Below are positions 44,796-53,519 of a stretch of DNA of 64,000 bases, in pieces. This stretch comes from Plasticicumulans acidivorans (GTDB lineage Bacteria; Pseudomonadota; Gammaproteobacteria; Competibacterales; Competibacteraceae), in the NCBI RefSeq assembly GCF_003182095.1, contig NZ_QGTJ01000006.1, positions 124,001 to 188,000 of the forward strand. The letters are read 5' to 3'. The stretch's first letter is position 1. The number at the start of each line of letters is the position of its first letter. The notes under the pieces are model-generated. The model did no database searches, had not been told where the DNA came from, and saw only the letters and a list, made by a program, of their open reading frames with translations. Made by a program: the position numbers and the translations under genes.

Positions 44796-44946
44796 GCGCT
44801 GCGCGGTACCGGGTGGATGGACGAGGGGTTGCTCGGCTGCGGATAAGTCTAGGCGTCACGACGGGCTGCGGGATGGCAACTTGCCATCAGCCGCGCACGA
44901 GATTTGTCAAAAACGGTGCCATTGTCCGCAGGTCGGCGGTGCCGGC

Positions 44947-45645
44947 TCAGCGACCGAAGGCGCGCAGGGCCTGGCAGTCATGGACGACGATGCGCTTGCC
45001 TTCGATGGTGACGATGCCGGCGTCGGCGAGGTTGCGCAGGATGCGCGAGAAGGTCTCCGGCTTGATCGAGACCCGCGAGGCGATGATGTTCTTCGGCGTC
45101 GTCAGATCGATCGTGCCCTGATTGCCGCCGTTTTCCTCAAGCGTGTCGCACAGGTAGTGGACGACGCGGAAGGTCGCGTTCTGCAGCGTCAGGTGATCGA
45201 TCTCGTTGATGCGGGCGTGCAGGCGCATGCTCATCTCGCCGAGCATCGTCAGGCACAGCCGCGGCGAGTCGCTGAGCAGCGCGTAGAAGCCGCGACCGTC
45301 GAAGGAGACCACCTGCGATGCCGCCAGCGCCGCGGCGCTGACCGGGTAGTCGTGGCGCTGCATGAACATCACCGCCTCGGCGAAGGTCTGCCCGGGACCG
45401 ATCAGCTCGACGACTTTCTCATTGCCGTCGGCGGAGACGCGGTAGAGCTTGATGCGGCCGCTGGCGACCAGAAAAAAGCGCTCGGCGTTCTGCCCGGCGT
45501 CGAACAGGCGCTGGCCCTCGTCGAGCTGCAGCACGCGCAGGCCGCCGCGCACCTGCGCCAGCTGTGCGTCGTCGAGGCTGGAAAACAGATGCGTCTGGCG
45601 CAGCAGGTGGTCGAGGTCTGCGGGATTCAGGGACGGCTGATTCAT
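44947..45645 (-). CDS. Crp/Fnr-family regulator, DNR-like
   Basis: 232 residues from ATG 45645. The cNMP/effector-binding beta-roll (VLQLDEGQRLFDAGQNAERF; LIGPGQTFAEAVMFM) and HTH (IASRVSIKPETFSRILRNL) match the DNR/NnrR branch; RIDEIE-like helix and ETFSR are shared with Pseudomonas Dnr. There is no N-terminal Cys cluster, so it is not an O2-sensing FNR. DNR proteins bind heme and activate denitrification and NO-response promoters at TTGAT-N4-GTCAA-type boxes. It is divergent from the hemerythrin/DUF2249 operon. Confidence 0.85.
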   Translation of the reverse strand: MNQPSLNPADLDHLLRQTHLFSSLDDAQLAQVRGGLRVLQLDEGQRLFDAGQNAERFFLVASGRIKLYRVSADGNEKVVELIGPGQTFAEAVMFMQRHDYPVSAAALAASQVVSFDGRGFYALLSDSPRLCLTMLGEMSMRLHARINEIDHLTLQNATFRVVHYLCDTLEENGGNQGTIDLTTPKNIIASRVSIKPETFSRILRNLADAGIVTIEGKRIVVHDCQALRAFGR

Positions 45646-45721
45646 TGCGGCGGGTCCGTGGCTCGGGTGCAGTGGCTGATTATTACCACCGGGCCGCGGG
45701 CCGCGGGGTGGCGGCCGCGTC

Positions 45722-45735
45722 TTGATGCAGGTTAA
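45722..45735 (+). promoter_or_regulatory. FNR/DNR-type box before the hemerythrin operon
   Basis: TTGATGCAGGTTAA matches TTGAT-N4-ATCAA at 8 of 10 bases. A weak -10 (GAGCAT, 45758-45763) lies 22 bases beyond, the class II spacing, which would start transcription near 45770 and leave a short leader to ATG 45803. The adjacent divergent DNR-like gene supplies a candidate activator. Confidence 0.45.
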
Positions 45736-45802
45736 GGAGCCCGCCGCCGCCAGCACCGAGCATCGCCACCTGCCTGTGAACCTGCCCGTGGAGATGCCGG
45801 CG

Positions 45803-46246
45803 ATGCCGAACCTCAGCGAATACCTGATACATGAACACCGTCACTGCGATGCTGCTTTCGCCATTGCCGAGAGCGCCGTTGCGCAGGGCGACTGGCCGGC
45901 CGTGCGCCCGCCGCTGGCCCGCTACAGCAGCGAGGTGCTGACCCACTTCGCCCGCGAGGAGGCGGTGCTGTTCCCGGCGTTCGAGAGCGCCAGCGGTATC
46001 AGTCAGGGGCCGACGGCGGTCATGCGCGACGAGCACGACCAGGTGCGTGAGCTGCTTGAGGCGCTGGAGGCCGCCACCGAGCGCGAGGACGGCGACGCCT
46101 GGCTCGGTTACGCCGACACGCTGATGATCCTGCTGCAGCAGCACAACATGAAAGAAGAACAGGTGCTCTACCCGATGGCCGAGCGTCTGCTGGCGGCGGA
46201 GCTCGAACCGCTGTGCGAGCGCCTGCGCGCGCTCAAGCTGAGCTGA
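45803..46246 (+). CDS. Hemerythrin-domain protein of the NO/low-oxygen cluster
   Basis: 147 residues from ATG 45803 with GGAG nine bases upstream; an earlier ATG at 45725 has no ribosome site. Four-helix hemerythrin domain with ligands in EYLIHEHRHCD, LTHFAREEAVLFP, MRDEHDQVREL and QHNMKEEQVLYP. Di-iron proteins of this type bind O2 or NO, or help repair Fe-S centres. First gene of an operon with DUF2249, a polytopic membrane protein and a small helical protein, divergent from the DNR-like regulator. Confidence 0.88.
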   Translation: MPNLSEYLIHEHRHCDAAFAIAESAVAQGDWPAVRPPLARYSSEVLTHFAREEAVLFPAFESASGISQGPTAVMRDEHDQVRELLEALEAATEREDGDAWLGYADTLMILLQQHNMKEEQVLYPMAERLLAAELEPLCERLRALKLS

Positions 46247-46251
46247 GCACG

Positions 46252-46548
46252 ATGTCGACGCCGCGCGCGCGTGAATGCCGGCTCGACGTCAGCGAGCTGG
46301 AGGCGCCGGAGCCGCTGTTCATCGCGCTCGATGCGCTCGATGCGCTGCAGGCCGGCGAATACCTGCACCTGATCCATCGCCGCGAACCGTATCCGCTGTA
46401 TGCCCATCTGCTGGAGCGGCAGTGTGCCTGGCGCATCCTGCGCAACGGCGCCGGCGTCTACGAGGCGCTGCTCTGGCATCTCAGCGATCCGCTCGCCAGT
46501 GCCGCCTGCGCCGCCAGCCACGACAATCCGCTGTCAGGGTCATGCTGA
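46252..46548 (+). CDS. DUF2249 protein
   Basis: 98 residues. RECRLDVSELEAPEPLFIAL and the sequence LQAGEYLHLIHRREPYPLYA are the DUF2249 pattern (SirA/TusA-like alpha-beta fold without the catalytic Cys): a short strand, helix and the conserved His-Arg-Arg-Glu-Pro. Members recur beside hemerythrins, NO regulators and denitrification genes; the biochemical role is unknown. Five bases after the hemerythrin stop and overlapping the next start by one base. Confidence 0.88.
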   Translation: MSTPRARECRLDVSELEAPEPLFIALDALDALQAGEYLHLIHRREPYPLYAHLLERQCAWRILRNGAGVYEALLWHLSDPLASAACAASHDNPLSGSC

Positions 46549-47873
46549 TGAACGCCGCGGCACTCGATCTCGGCGCCTCGCCACCGCTGCGCCTGCCGCT
46601 GCTTTTTCTGCTCAGCGTGCCGCTGTTCGGCGTGCTGGCCGCGCTCCTGCTGCTCGCGGGCGGGTCGGCGCTGGTGGTCAGCCGCTGGCAGCCGCTGACG
46701 CTGGCCTGGGTGCACCTGCTGGCGCTCGGCGTGCTGATGACCGGCATGCTCGGTTCGCTGCTGCAGATGCTGCCGGTCCTGTTCGGCGCGCGCGTGCGCC
46801 GCGTCGGCCTGTGGGCGCCGCTGATCCACGCCGCGCTGGTTGGCGGCACGCTGCTGCTGGTGACGGGTTTTGCGCTCACGCAGCCGTCCCTGCTGCAGGC
46901 CGGCGCCCTGGCGTTGGCGGTGGCGCTGGCGTTGTTCGTGGCCGCGGCGGCACCGGGTTTTCTGCGTGCACCGCGCAGCGGGGAGACGGCGCAGGCGATG
47001 GTGCTGGCGGCGCTGGCTTTGCTGCTCACGCTCGGCCTCGGCTTTGCGCTGGCCGGCGGGCATGCCGGCTGGTGGCCGCTGTATCGCTCGCTGACCGATC
47101 TGCATGCCGGCTGGGCCGCGCTCGGCTGGGTCGGCCTGCTGGTGATCGCCGTCGCCTATCAGGTGGTGCCGATGTTTTCGGTCTGCGCGCCGTATCCGCT
47201 CTGGCAGCGCCGTGCGCTGGCGCCGACGCTGTTCGGCGTGCTCACGGTCGCCAGCCTCGGGGCCTGGTGGCCGCTGCCGTATGCCGTGCGTCTGCTGCTT
47301 GCTGCGCTGGCGGCCTTGGCGGTCATCGCCTTCGCCGCCAGCACGCTGTGGCTGCAGCACACGCGCCGGCGCAAGCTGCCCGATGTCTGGCTCGATTACT
47401 GGAAGCTGGCGCTTGCCGCCGCCGCGCTGGCGGCCGCCGGCGGGCTGCTCGGCTATCTGTGGCCGGCGCTGTGGGCCGATCCGCGCTACGAGCTGCTGCT
47501 CGGTGTGCTGTGGCTGGCGGTGTTCGCGCCGACGCTGATGGCCGGCATGCTGCAGCGCATCGTTGCGTTCCTGATCTGGCTCGATCTGTCGGCCCGCGTG
47601 CGCGCCGTCGCCCGCGGCCGCCAGCCGCCGAACCTGCGCGAGCTGGTGCCGGCCGCCCGCATGCGCGGCCACTGGCGGCTGCACGCGCTGGCCTGTCTGC
47701 TGCTCTGTCTCGCGGTGCTGTGGCCGGCACTGACACGAATCGCCGGACTGCTCTGGGCGTTCGCCTGGATCGGGCTGGGGCTCAACCTGCTGGCGGCGCT
47801 GCGTACCTGGCGGAGGTGGCGGCGCGAGCTGGATGCGATGCCGTCGCCGTCGGCTGGCACGTCGCGTGCTTGA
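46548..47873 (+). CDS. Polytopic membrane protein resembling heme-copper-oxidase-like subunits
   Basis: 441 residues from ATG 46548 (AGGG eight bases upstream); an ATG at 46542 is too close to it. About twelve membrane helices, nearly no loops. WVHLLALGVLMTGMLGSLLQ and LHAGWAALGWVGLLVIAVAY carry conserved His and Gln residues typical of NnrS/heme-copper-oxidase-related membrane proteins found with DUF2249 and hemerythrin. The full set of heme ligands of a real oxidase is not apparent. A role in NO tolerance or metal handling is inferred from context. Confidence 0.7.
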   Translation: MNAAALDLGASPPLRLPLLFLLSVPLFGVLAALLLLAGGSALVVSRWQPLTLAWVHLLALGVLMTGMLGSLLQMLPVLFGARVRRVGLWAPLIHAALVGGTLLLVTGFALTQPSLLQAGALALAVALALFVAAAAPGFLRAPRSGETAQAMVLAALALLLTLGLGFALAGGHAGWWPLYRSLTDLHAGWAALGWVGLLVIAVAYQVVPMFSVCAPYPLWQRRALAPTLFGVLTVASLGAWWPLPYAVRLLLAALAALAVIAFAASTLWLQHTRRRKLPDVWLDYWKLALAAAALAAAGGLLGYLWPALWADPRYELLLGVLWLAVFAPTLMAGMLQRIVAFLIWLDLSARVRAVARGRQPPNLRELVPAARMRGHWRLHALACLLLCLAVLWPALTRIAGLLWAFAWIGLGLNLLAALRTWRRWRRELDAMPSPSAGTSRA

Positions 47874-47944
47874 AGCGAGTGGCGGCCGCCCGGCACACCG
47901 GGCGGTCAGCGGCTTGCTGGGGCGATTTCGTGGAGCGACACACC

Positions 47945-48307
47945 ATGCTGGAAAGCGCGGCATTGCTGAGCCTCGTCGAACGGACGGGGACCGATATCCT
48001 CACTATCGTCGAGGGACTGAGCGAAGAGGAATTCTTCCGCTCGCGGCTGACCCGTCAGGAGGTGCGCCGCCAGGTCTGCCTGCTGGCCTCGACGCTGGCC
48101 GGCGCACCGCCGCTGCTGCGCGAGCGGCTGCCGGAGCTGGCCTGGAACGACTGGGCGCGCACGGCGCTGATTCTCGGTGACGGCGCCGATGCCGCGCAGG
48201 AGCGACTGGCGCTGTGGCAGGCGCTCAACGTGCTGGTGGTGGAGACCTTGAGCTGGCTGCGCGTGCATCGCGAGAGCCAGCCCGAGCTGTTCGCCTTCGC
48301 GCCCTGA
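47945..48307 (+). CDS. Small helical protein at the end of the NO/low-oxygen operon
   Basis: 120 residues from ATG 47945 behind GGAG. All-helical with ILTIVEGLSEEEFFRSRLTR and WQALNVLVVETLSWLRVHRE; the layout recalls HepT-like/DUF86 (HEPN-fold) proteins but the RxxxxH RNase motif is not evident. No cognate MNT nucleotidyltransferase lies nearby, so a toxin-antitoxin role is not supported. Following the membrane protein gene by 71 bp, it probably belongs to the same unit. Confidence 0.6.
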   Translation: MLESAALLSLVERTGTDILTIVEGLSEEEFFRSRLTRQEVRRQVCLLASTLAGAPPLLRERLPELAWNDWARTALILGDGADAAQERLALWQALNVLVVETLSWLRVHRESQPELFAFAP

Positions 48308-48313
48308 CGCGCC

Positions 48314-48850
48314 TCAGTGCTGCTGGTACTGCTTCATCATCTGCTGCAGCTGCTGCACGTCCATGCCTTTGAGCGCCGGCACGCTGACCTCGCCGGGTTT
48401 CTGCCCGGGCTTGCATTCACCGAGCCAGCGGCCGTCGATCTGCATCGCGATCTGCTCGCGGCCGTGCAGCGGCGGCGCGAAGGTGGTCTGCATCTCGCCG
48501 CGGTAATGGGTGTCGAAGGCGCCTTCGAAGTAGCCGTGCGTGGTGGCCGTCGACTGCTGCACCTTGCAGACGGTGTCGACGAGGTAACGGTTGCCTTCGC
48601 GACGGATGTCGATCTTCTGACAATCGCGGCGTGCATGCTGGCGGCCTTGCTGCTCCCAGATGCGGTCGGTCTGCTGATCGACGCAGATCTGGGCCGCCGG
48701 CAGCGGCATCGGCATGCCGGCCATCGTCGCCTGTACTTCCCACAGGCCGGATTTGCGCTGCGGCATGTCGGCGGGCAGTTCGGCAGCGAACGCGTTCGGT
48801 GTGCAGGCGAGCAGGGTGGCGATCAGCGGTAGACGAAAGGCGGCTGGCAT
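48314..48850 (-). CDS. DUF3617 periplasmic protein, copy 1
   Basis: 178 residues from ATG 48850. Signal peptide MPAAFRLPLIATLLACTPNA cut near AFA-AE. The DUF3617 core has RKSGLWEVQATMAG, a Cys pair (ICVDQQTDR; RRDCQKIDI), TTHGYFEGAFDTHYRGEM and DGRWLGECKPG. The tail QQLQQMMKQYQQH is Gln-rich. Function unknown; exported. A second DUF3617 gene lies at 49777 with the ion channel gene between them, so the two look like a local duplication. It converges on the small helical gene. Confidence 0.85.
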   Translation of the reverse strand: MPAAFRLPLIATLLACTPNAFAAELPADMPQRKSGLWEVQATMAGMPMPLPAAQICVDQQTDRIWEQQGRQHARRDCQKIDIRREGNRYLVDTVCKVQQSTATTHGYFEGAFDTHYRGEMQTTFAPPLHGREQIAMQIDGRWLGECKPGQKPGEVSVPALKGMDVQQLQQMMKQYQQH

Positions 48851-48908
48851 GGGAAAGGACTCCTGCAGGGTGACGATGGTGACTAAGGCGTGCGGCGGGC
48901 GGCGGAGT

Positions 48909-49700
48909 TCACGGCTTTGGTTCGCTCGGGCTCGGCGGCGTTTCGGCGGGCCTGTCGCGGCCGGGCGCGAGCCGGTCGAGTGTGGCGCGGATCTCACCGA
49001 TCTCGCGGCGCAGCGTTGCCAGTTCTTCGTTTTCGCCGGCGCTCGACGGGCCGAGCAGCCAGGCGGCGATCAGGCCGGAGAGCGTGCCGAACAGGCCCAC
49101 GCCGGCAAACATCAGCAGCGCACCGACGATGCGTCCGCCGTCGCTGACCGGATAGCGGTCGCCGTAGCCGACGGTGGTCACCGTCACCACCGCCCACCAC
49201 AGCGCATCGGCCGGCGAATGGATGTTGCCGTCGGCGCTGGCCGCTTCGAAGCGCAGCACTGCGGCGGCGCCGGCGAAGATCAGCAGCAGCGAGACCGAGG
49301 CGACGGCGAGGAAGGCAGCGTTCGGGCGCTTCGACAGCACGAAGCTCATCACCGCGCGCGCGGCGCGGATCGCCCGCAGGATGCGGAATACCCGCGCCAC
49401 GCGGCCGATCATCAGCACGTCGCTGACCGGGATGCTGGAGAGCAGGTCGATCCAGCCCCAGGTGCGCAGGTAGCGCCAGCGCGCCTGCGTGCGGGCGAGG
49501 TTCATCAGAAAATCGGCGAAGAAGAACACGCAGAGCACGTTGTCGCCGACATCGAGGATCTCGACCGTGGCCGTGTCGAGCGGCAGGAAGGTTTCCAGGC
49601 CGAGCGAGGCCAGCGCATACAGACACAGCGCCAGCATGAACAGTTCGTATGGCGACAGGTCGCTGTCGTCCCAGTCGTGTCGTGACAGGCGCAGAGCCAT
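48909..49700 (-). CDS. Voltage-gated-type potassium channel
   Basis: 263 residues from ATG 49700 behind GGAG. Six-helix layout: S1 near ELFMLALCLYALASLG, a basic S4 (RVARVFRILRAIRAARAVMS), pore helix and selectivity filter TVTTVGYGD, and S6 FAGVGLFGTLSGLIAAWLLG. A C-terminal coiled coil (ENEELATLRREIGEIRATLD) suits tetramer assembly. The filter VGYGD predicts K+ selectivity. It is flanked on both sides by DUF3617 genes reading the same way. Confidence 0.92.
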   Translation of the reverse strand: MALRLSRHDWDDSDLSPYELFMLALCLYALASLGLETFLPLDTATVEILDVGDNVLCVFFFADFLMNLARTQARWRYLRTWGWIDLLSSIPVSDVLMIGRVARVFRILRAIRAARAVMSFVLSKRPNAAFLAVASVSLLLIFAGAAAVLRFEAASADGNIHSPADALWWAVVTVTTVGYGDRYPVSDGGRIVGALLMFAGVGLFGTLSGLIAAWLLGPSSAGENEELATLRREIGEIRATLDRLAPGRDRPAETPPSPSEPKP

Positions 49701-49776
49701 GTGTCTTGCTCCGTTCGCGGCGTGGGTCGGGCCCCGAAGCTTAGCCCGGATCGGCGCCGCACCGTCCACGCGGCCT

Positions 49777-50262
49777 TCAGGGATGCAGCTGCACGCGGCG
49801 GCCGTCGGGCAGCAGCATGTCGCCGGGGCGCAGGTCGGCCGGGCAGGGGCCGAGCCAGCGGCCGTCGAGCAGCACCTTCGTGGGCGCCATGCCGTGCTGC
49901 GCCGGCGTGTAGTGCGTCTGCAGCTCGCCGTGGTAGCGGCGGTTGAAGTCGCCTTCGAAAAAGCCCTCGGTGGTGCTCGTCGTCGCGGCGAGCCGGCATA
50001 CCGCCCTGATCCGGTAGCGCTCGCCCTCGCGTCGGACTTCGACGCGCTGGCAGCGCTGTCCGCGACTCTCGTCGCGGGACAGCAGATCGTCGGTGGCGGC
50101 GTCGATGCACATGCGCATGGCCGGCGCACTGCCCGCCATCGACGCGATCGACACGGTGGTTTCCCACAGGCCGGGCCGGCGTGCGGGCAGTTCGCCGGCG
50201 CTGGCGGTGCCGGCGACGAGCAGCAGCAGCGGCAGCAGAGGGGAGGTGTGTGGCATCGGCAC
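49777..50262 (-). CDS. DUF3617 periplasmic protein, copy 2
   Basis: 161 residues. Signal peptide ending near GTASA-GE. RRPGLWETTVSIASMAG, MRMCIDAATDD, QRCQRVEVRREGERYRI, TTSTTEGFFEGDFNRRYHGE and LDGRWLGPCPADL align block by block with the copy at 48314, including the paired cysteines. Function unknown. It is upstream of the channel gene by 76 bp and may share its transcript. Confidence 0.85.
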   Translation of the reverse strand: MPMPHTSPLLPLLLLVAGTASAGELPARRPGLWETTVSIASMAGSAPAMRMCIDAATDDLLSRDESRGQRCQRVEVRREGERYRIRAVCRLAATTSTTEGFFEGDFNRRYHGELQTHYTPAQHGMAPTKVLLDGRWLGPCPADLRPGDMLLPDGRRVQLHP

Positions 50263-50286
50263 TGTCCGGGCGGTGACGAAGGGCGT

Positions 50287-51087
50287 TCAGTCGTGGATGA
50301 CGATGGCACTCAGGCCGTTGCGCTCGGCCGCGGCGGCGAGGCGGCCGTCGTGCTTGATGGTGGCGATGAACAGGTTGAGGTAGTTCAGCCAGTCGAAGTC
50401 ACCGCGGGCGATGGCCCAGGCGTAGGGGGTCGGCGCGAACGGCTGTGCCGGCTCGATGCGCTGTGCCCAGTCGTAGGTGGCGAGCATGCGCTGGCTGTAC
50501 GGGTAGTCGGTCATGAACACGTCGGCGCGGCCGGCCTGGACCTCGTGCTCGCGTGCCAGCGGACCGTCGACGACCGACAGCGTGGCGTTCTTCAGCGTCT
50601 GCTGCATCACCGGCTGCATGTAGGTGCCGGCCTGCACGGCGACGATCACGCCCTTGCGGTCGATGTCCTCCCAGCGGCGGATGCGCGTCTGCGTGCGGGT
50701 GGCGATGGCATAGATGCCGGAGCTCAGGTGCGGCTGCGTGAACGTCAGGTCGCGCGCCCGGCGCAGCGTGGTGGCGATGCCGAACATCGCCACGTCACAG
50801 CGATCGGCCTGCAGGTCACTGATCAGCGTTGCGAAGCTCGAATCGACGAAGGTCAGCTGGGCGTCGAGTTCATGTGCCAGTTCACGGGCCAGGTCGATGT
50901 CGATGCCGCCGAGCATGCCAGTGCGCGGGTCACGGTAGGTGACGGCGAAATAGTCCGGCCAGATGCACACGCGCAGCTCCTTGGTTGCGAGGACTCGCTC
51001 GAGATGCGATGCCGCGGCTGCTACGCCACTCAAGGTGAGCAGCAGTCCCGCGGCCATGTGAATCAGTTGTTTTTTAAATACCGTCAC
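50287..51087 (-). CDS. Family 3 solute-binding protein (amino-acid type)
   Basis: 266 residues from GTG 51087, nine bases after GGAAGG. A short basic start and the hydrophobic segment MAAGLLLTLSGVAAAASHL form a signal peptide. ELRVCIWPDYFAVTYRDP, MLGGIDIDLARELAHELDAQ, VAMFGIATTLRRARDLTFT and VDGPLAREHEVQAGRADVFM follow the HisJ/GlnH fold. No transporter genes are adjacent. It is divergent from a diguanylate cyclase with a periplasmic sensor domain, so it may deliver a ligand signal rather than feed an ABC importer. Confidence 0.88.
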   Translation of the reverse strand: MTVFKKQLIHMAAGLLLTLSGVAAAASHLERVLATKELRVCIWPDYFAVTYRDPRTGMLGGIDIDLARELAHELDAQLTFVDSSFATLISDLQADRCDVAMFGIATTLRRARDLTFTQPHLSSGIYAIATRTQTRIRRWEDIDRKGVIVAVQAGTYMQPVMQQTLKNATLSVVDGPLAREHEVQAGRADVFMTDYPYSQRMLATYDWAQRIEPAQPFAPTPYAWAIARGDFDWLNYLNLFIATIKHDGRLAAAAERNGLSAIVIHD

Positions 51088-51199
51088 TGGAGTGCACCTT
51101 CCAAAACTATAATCCGCCGCCACGCGCACACCCGCGCAGCGAGTGCCTGGCCGCAGACGATAGCGCCGATGCCTAATCTTCAACAGTCAGTGCCCGCCG

Positions 51200-53494
51200 A
51201 TGCCCAATCCCATGCGCTTGCTGCATAAAGCCAGCACCGCAACCATCGTCTTCTGCACGTTCGTCGTGCTCATCGCCGCGGTGATGCTCGGGCGCAACCT
51301 GTATATCGGCTATGGACAGACGCTGAATGACGCCCTGCGCAACCAGGCGCAGGTCGCTCAGCTGCTGGAGGAGCACACTCGCCACTCCTTCGACAGCGTG
51401 GAACTGATGCTCAACAGCACCGCTGAACTGCTGCAGCGCACGACCCGGCCGACGGAGCGCACGGCGATCGATGCACTGCTGCGCGAACGCATCGTTGACG
51501 CGCCGCTGGTGCGCCAGCTGCTGCTGCTCGACGGCAGCGGCCGCGTGCTCGGTGATTCAGCGCCGCGTTCGCGCGCCAGCGAGGTCGAGGGGCTGGGCAC
51601 GCGCGACTGGTTCGTGCTGGCCCACGAGGCGCCGGGCAGCGTGCGTCTGGCGCGTCCGGAGCGTGGCCGCTATTTCGGTGAAAACGCTGAGATCGCGGAG
51701 AGCAGCGGTCTGTGGCTGGTACCGATGGCCGCCGGCCTGCGCGGCGAAGGCTTCTCCGGCAGCGTGCTGGTGGCGGCGCTCAATCCAGACTACTTCCGCC
51801 GCTTTTTTTCTCCGCTCGGTCACGATCGGCCGTTGCGCATCTCGCTGTGGCTGATCGATGGCACGCTGCTGGTGCGCGAGCCGAACGATGCGGCGCTGCC
51901 GCCGGGTTTTCGCGATGCCCAGTGGCCGGCGGTGCGCGAGGCCCGTACCGGGCTCGGTCACGGTGTCGTCGAGTGGGACTCGCCGGCCGAGTCCAGCGTG
52001 CAGCTGATCAGCTTCCGCGCGACGATGCAGTGGCCGGTGATGCTGGGCGTCGCTCAGAGCAAGCAAGCCGCGCTGGCCGACTGGTACGCGACGCTGCGCG
52101 AGCAGGGCATCGTCGCCGGCGGCGCCCTGCTGGTCCTGCTGGTGTTTGCCCGCTCGCTGTTCATGCAGGTACGCCGCCGCGAGCGCATCGGTGCGCGCCT
52201 GAAGGCCGCGCTGGCGCTGCAGCGCGGGCTGCTCAACGCGATGCCGAGTCCGGTCTATTACAAGGATGCCGCGGGGCGCTACCAGGGCTGCAATCCGGCC
52301 TTCGAGGTGGCGTTCGGCGTCAGTGAGCGCGATCTGCAGCAGATGACCGTCAACGAGCTGCTGCCGCGTGCCAGCCAGGCGGCGCCGCATACGCTCGCCG
52401 ATTCGGCGCTGTTCGAAGGCAGCAAAGATTCCTCGGCCTATGAAAGCCGCGTCGACTATGCCGACGGGCAGACGCATCACGTGCTGTTTCGCAAGGCGCC
52501 GTACCGCGACGACGACGGCCAGATCATCGGCCTGGTCGGCGTGATGACCGATCTGACCGAGTACAAAGCGCAGGAAGACACGCTGCGCATGATGTCGCTG
52601 GCCGTCGAGCAGAGCCCGGCCTCGGTGGTGATCACCGATCTGGGCGGCAACATCGAATTCGTCAACCGCAAGTTCGAGCTGGTCACCGGCTACTCGCGCG
52701 AGGAAGTCATCGGCCGCAAGCCGAGCCTGCTCAAGTCCGGCTACACGCGCGCCGAGCAGTACACCGATCTGTGGCAGACCATCAGTGCCGGCGGCGAATG
52801 GCACGGCGAGTTCCACAATGTGCGCAAGAACGGCGAGATGTACTGGGAATACGCCTCGATCTCGGCGATCCGCGGTGCCGACGGCCGCATTCACCATTAC
52901 ATGGCGATCAAGGAAGACATCACCGAGCGCAAGCGCCTCGAAGAAAAACTGCGCTTCCAGGCGAGCTTCGATGCGCTGACCGGGTTGCCCAACCGCGTGC
53001 TGCTGCTCGACCGCCTGCTGCACGAGCTGATTCGCGCCCGGCGCACGCGCACCGCGGTGGCGGTGATGTTCGTCGACCTCGATCACTTCAAGGAAATCAA
53101 CGACGGCCTCGGTCATGCCGCCGGCGATGAGCTGCTGTGCCGCATGGCGCAACGCCTGTGCGACGCGGTGCGCGCCTGCGATACCGTCGGCCGCTTCGGC
53201 GGTGATGAATTTGTCATCGTGCTCTCCGACCTGCAGGCGCCGGAGTTCGCCGAGTTCAGCGCCCAGCGCATCCTGCGCTCGCTGATGCAGCCGCTCGACA
53301 TCGAAGGGCACAGCGTGCAGTGCGGTGCCAGCATCGGCATCACGCTGGCGCCCGACGACGGCGATGACTGCGAGACACTGCTGCAGAACGCCGACAGCGC
53401 CATGTATCTGGCCAAGAGCGCCGGGCGTGGCGCCTTCCGCTACTACCGCCCACCGGTGCTGCGTCTGCCGCATCTGAGCCAGTCGACCCACTGA
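51200..53494 (+). CDS. Membrane diguanylate cyclase (periplasmic sensor, two PAS, GGDEF)
   Basis: 764 residues. Helix 12-35, a periplasmic sensor of Cache type (VRQLLLLDGSGRVLGDSAP; GTRDWFVLAHEAPGSVRL; SVLVAALNPDYFRRFF) and helix near 305-325. Two PAS units (ALQRGLLNAMPSPVYYKDAA; LAVEQSPASVVITDLGGNI) with a PAC (VRKNGEMYWEYASIS), then GGDEF: DALTGLPNRVLLLDRLL, FVDLDHFKEIND, GGDEF at 667-671. Catalytic residues look intact, so it should make c-di-GMP; an Arg-x-x-Asp I-site is not obvious before GGDEF. A TATAAT-like element (about 51108) lies in the 112-bp divergent spacer. Confidence 0.92.
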   Translation: MPNPMRLLHKASTATIVFCTFVVLIAAVMLGRNLYIGYGQTLNDALRNQAQVAQLLEEHTRHSFDSVELMLNSTAELLQRTTRPTERTAIDALLRERIVDAPLVRQLLLLDGSGRVLGDSAPRSRASEVEGLGTRDWFVLAHEAPGSVRLARPERGRYFGENAEIAESSGLWLVPMAAGLRGEGFSGSVLVAALNPDYFRRFFSPLGHDRPLRISLWLIDGTLLVREPNDAALPPGFRDAQWPAVREARTGLGHGVVEWDSPAESSVQLISFRATMQWPVMLGVAQSKQAALADWYATLREQGIVAGGALLVLLVFARSLFMQVRRRERIGARLKAALALQRGLLNAMPSPVYYKDAAGRYQGCNPAFEVAFGVSERDLQQMTVNELLPRASQAAPHTLADSALFEGSKDSSAYESRVDYADGQTHHVLFRKAPYRDDDGQIIGLVGVMTDLTEYKAQEDTLRMMSLAVEQSPASVVITDLGGNIEFVNRKFELVTGYSREEVIGRKPSLLKSGYTRAEQYTDLWQTISAGGEWHGEFHNVRKNGEMYWEYASISAIRGADGRIHHYMAIKEDITERKRLEEKLRFQASFDALTGLPNRVLLLDRLLHELIRARRTRTAVAVMFVDLDHFKEINDGLGHAAGDELLCRMAQRLCDAVRACDTVGRFGGDEFVIVLSDLQAPEFAEFSAQRILRSLMQPLDIEGHSVQCGASIGITLAPDDGDDCETLLQNADSAMYLAKSAGRGAFRYYRPPVLRLPHLSQSTH

Positions 53495-53519
53495 GCAGCA
53501 TTCACGTACACGGCAGGTT

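Noticed and set aside
42987..44846. Long plus-strand open frame of about 700 codons opposite the GAF kinase gene
   Set aside because: Composition is typical of an antisense shadow in GC-rich DNA, while the minus strand encodes intact GAF, HisKA and HATPase motifs.
47945..48307. HepT toxin of a HEPN/MNT pair
   Set aside because: No RxxxxH-type active site is evident and no MNT nucleotidyltransferase gene is adjacent.
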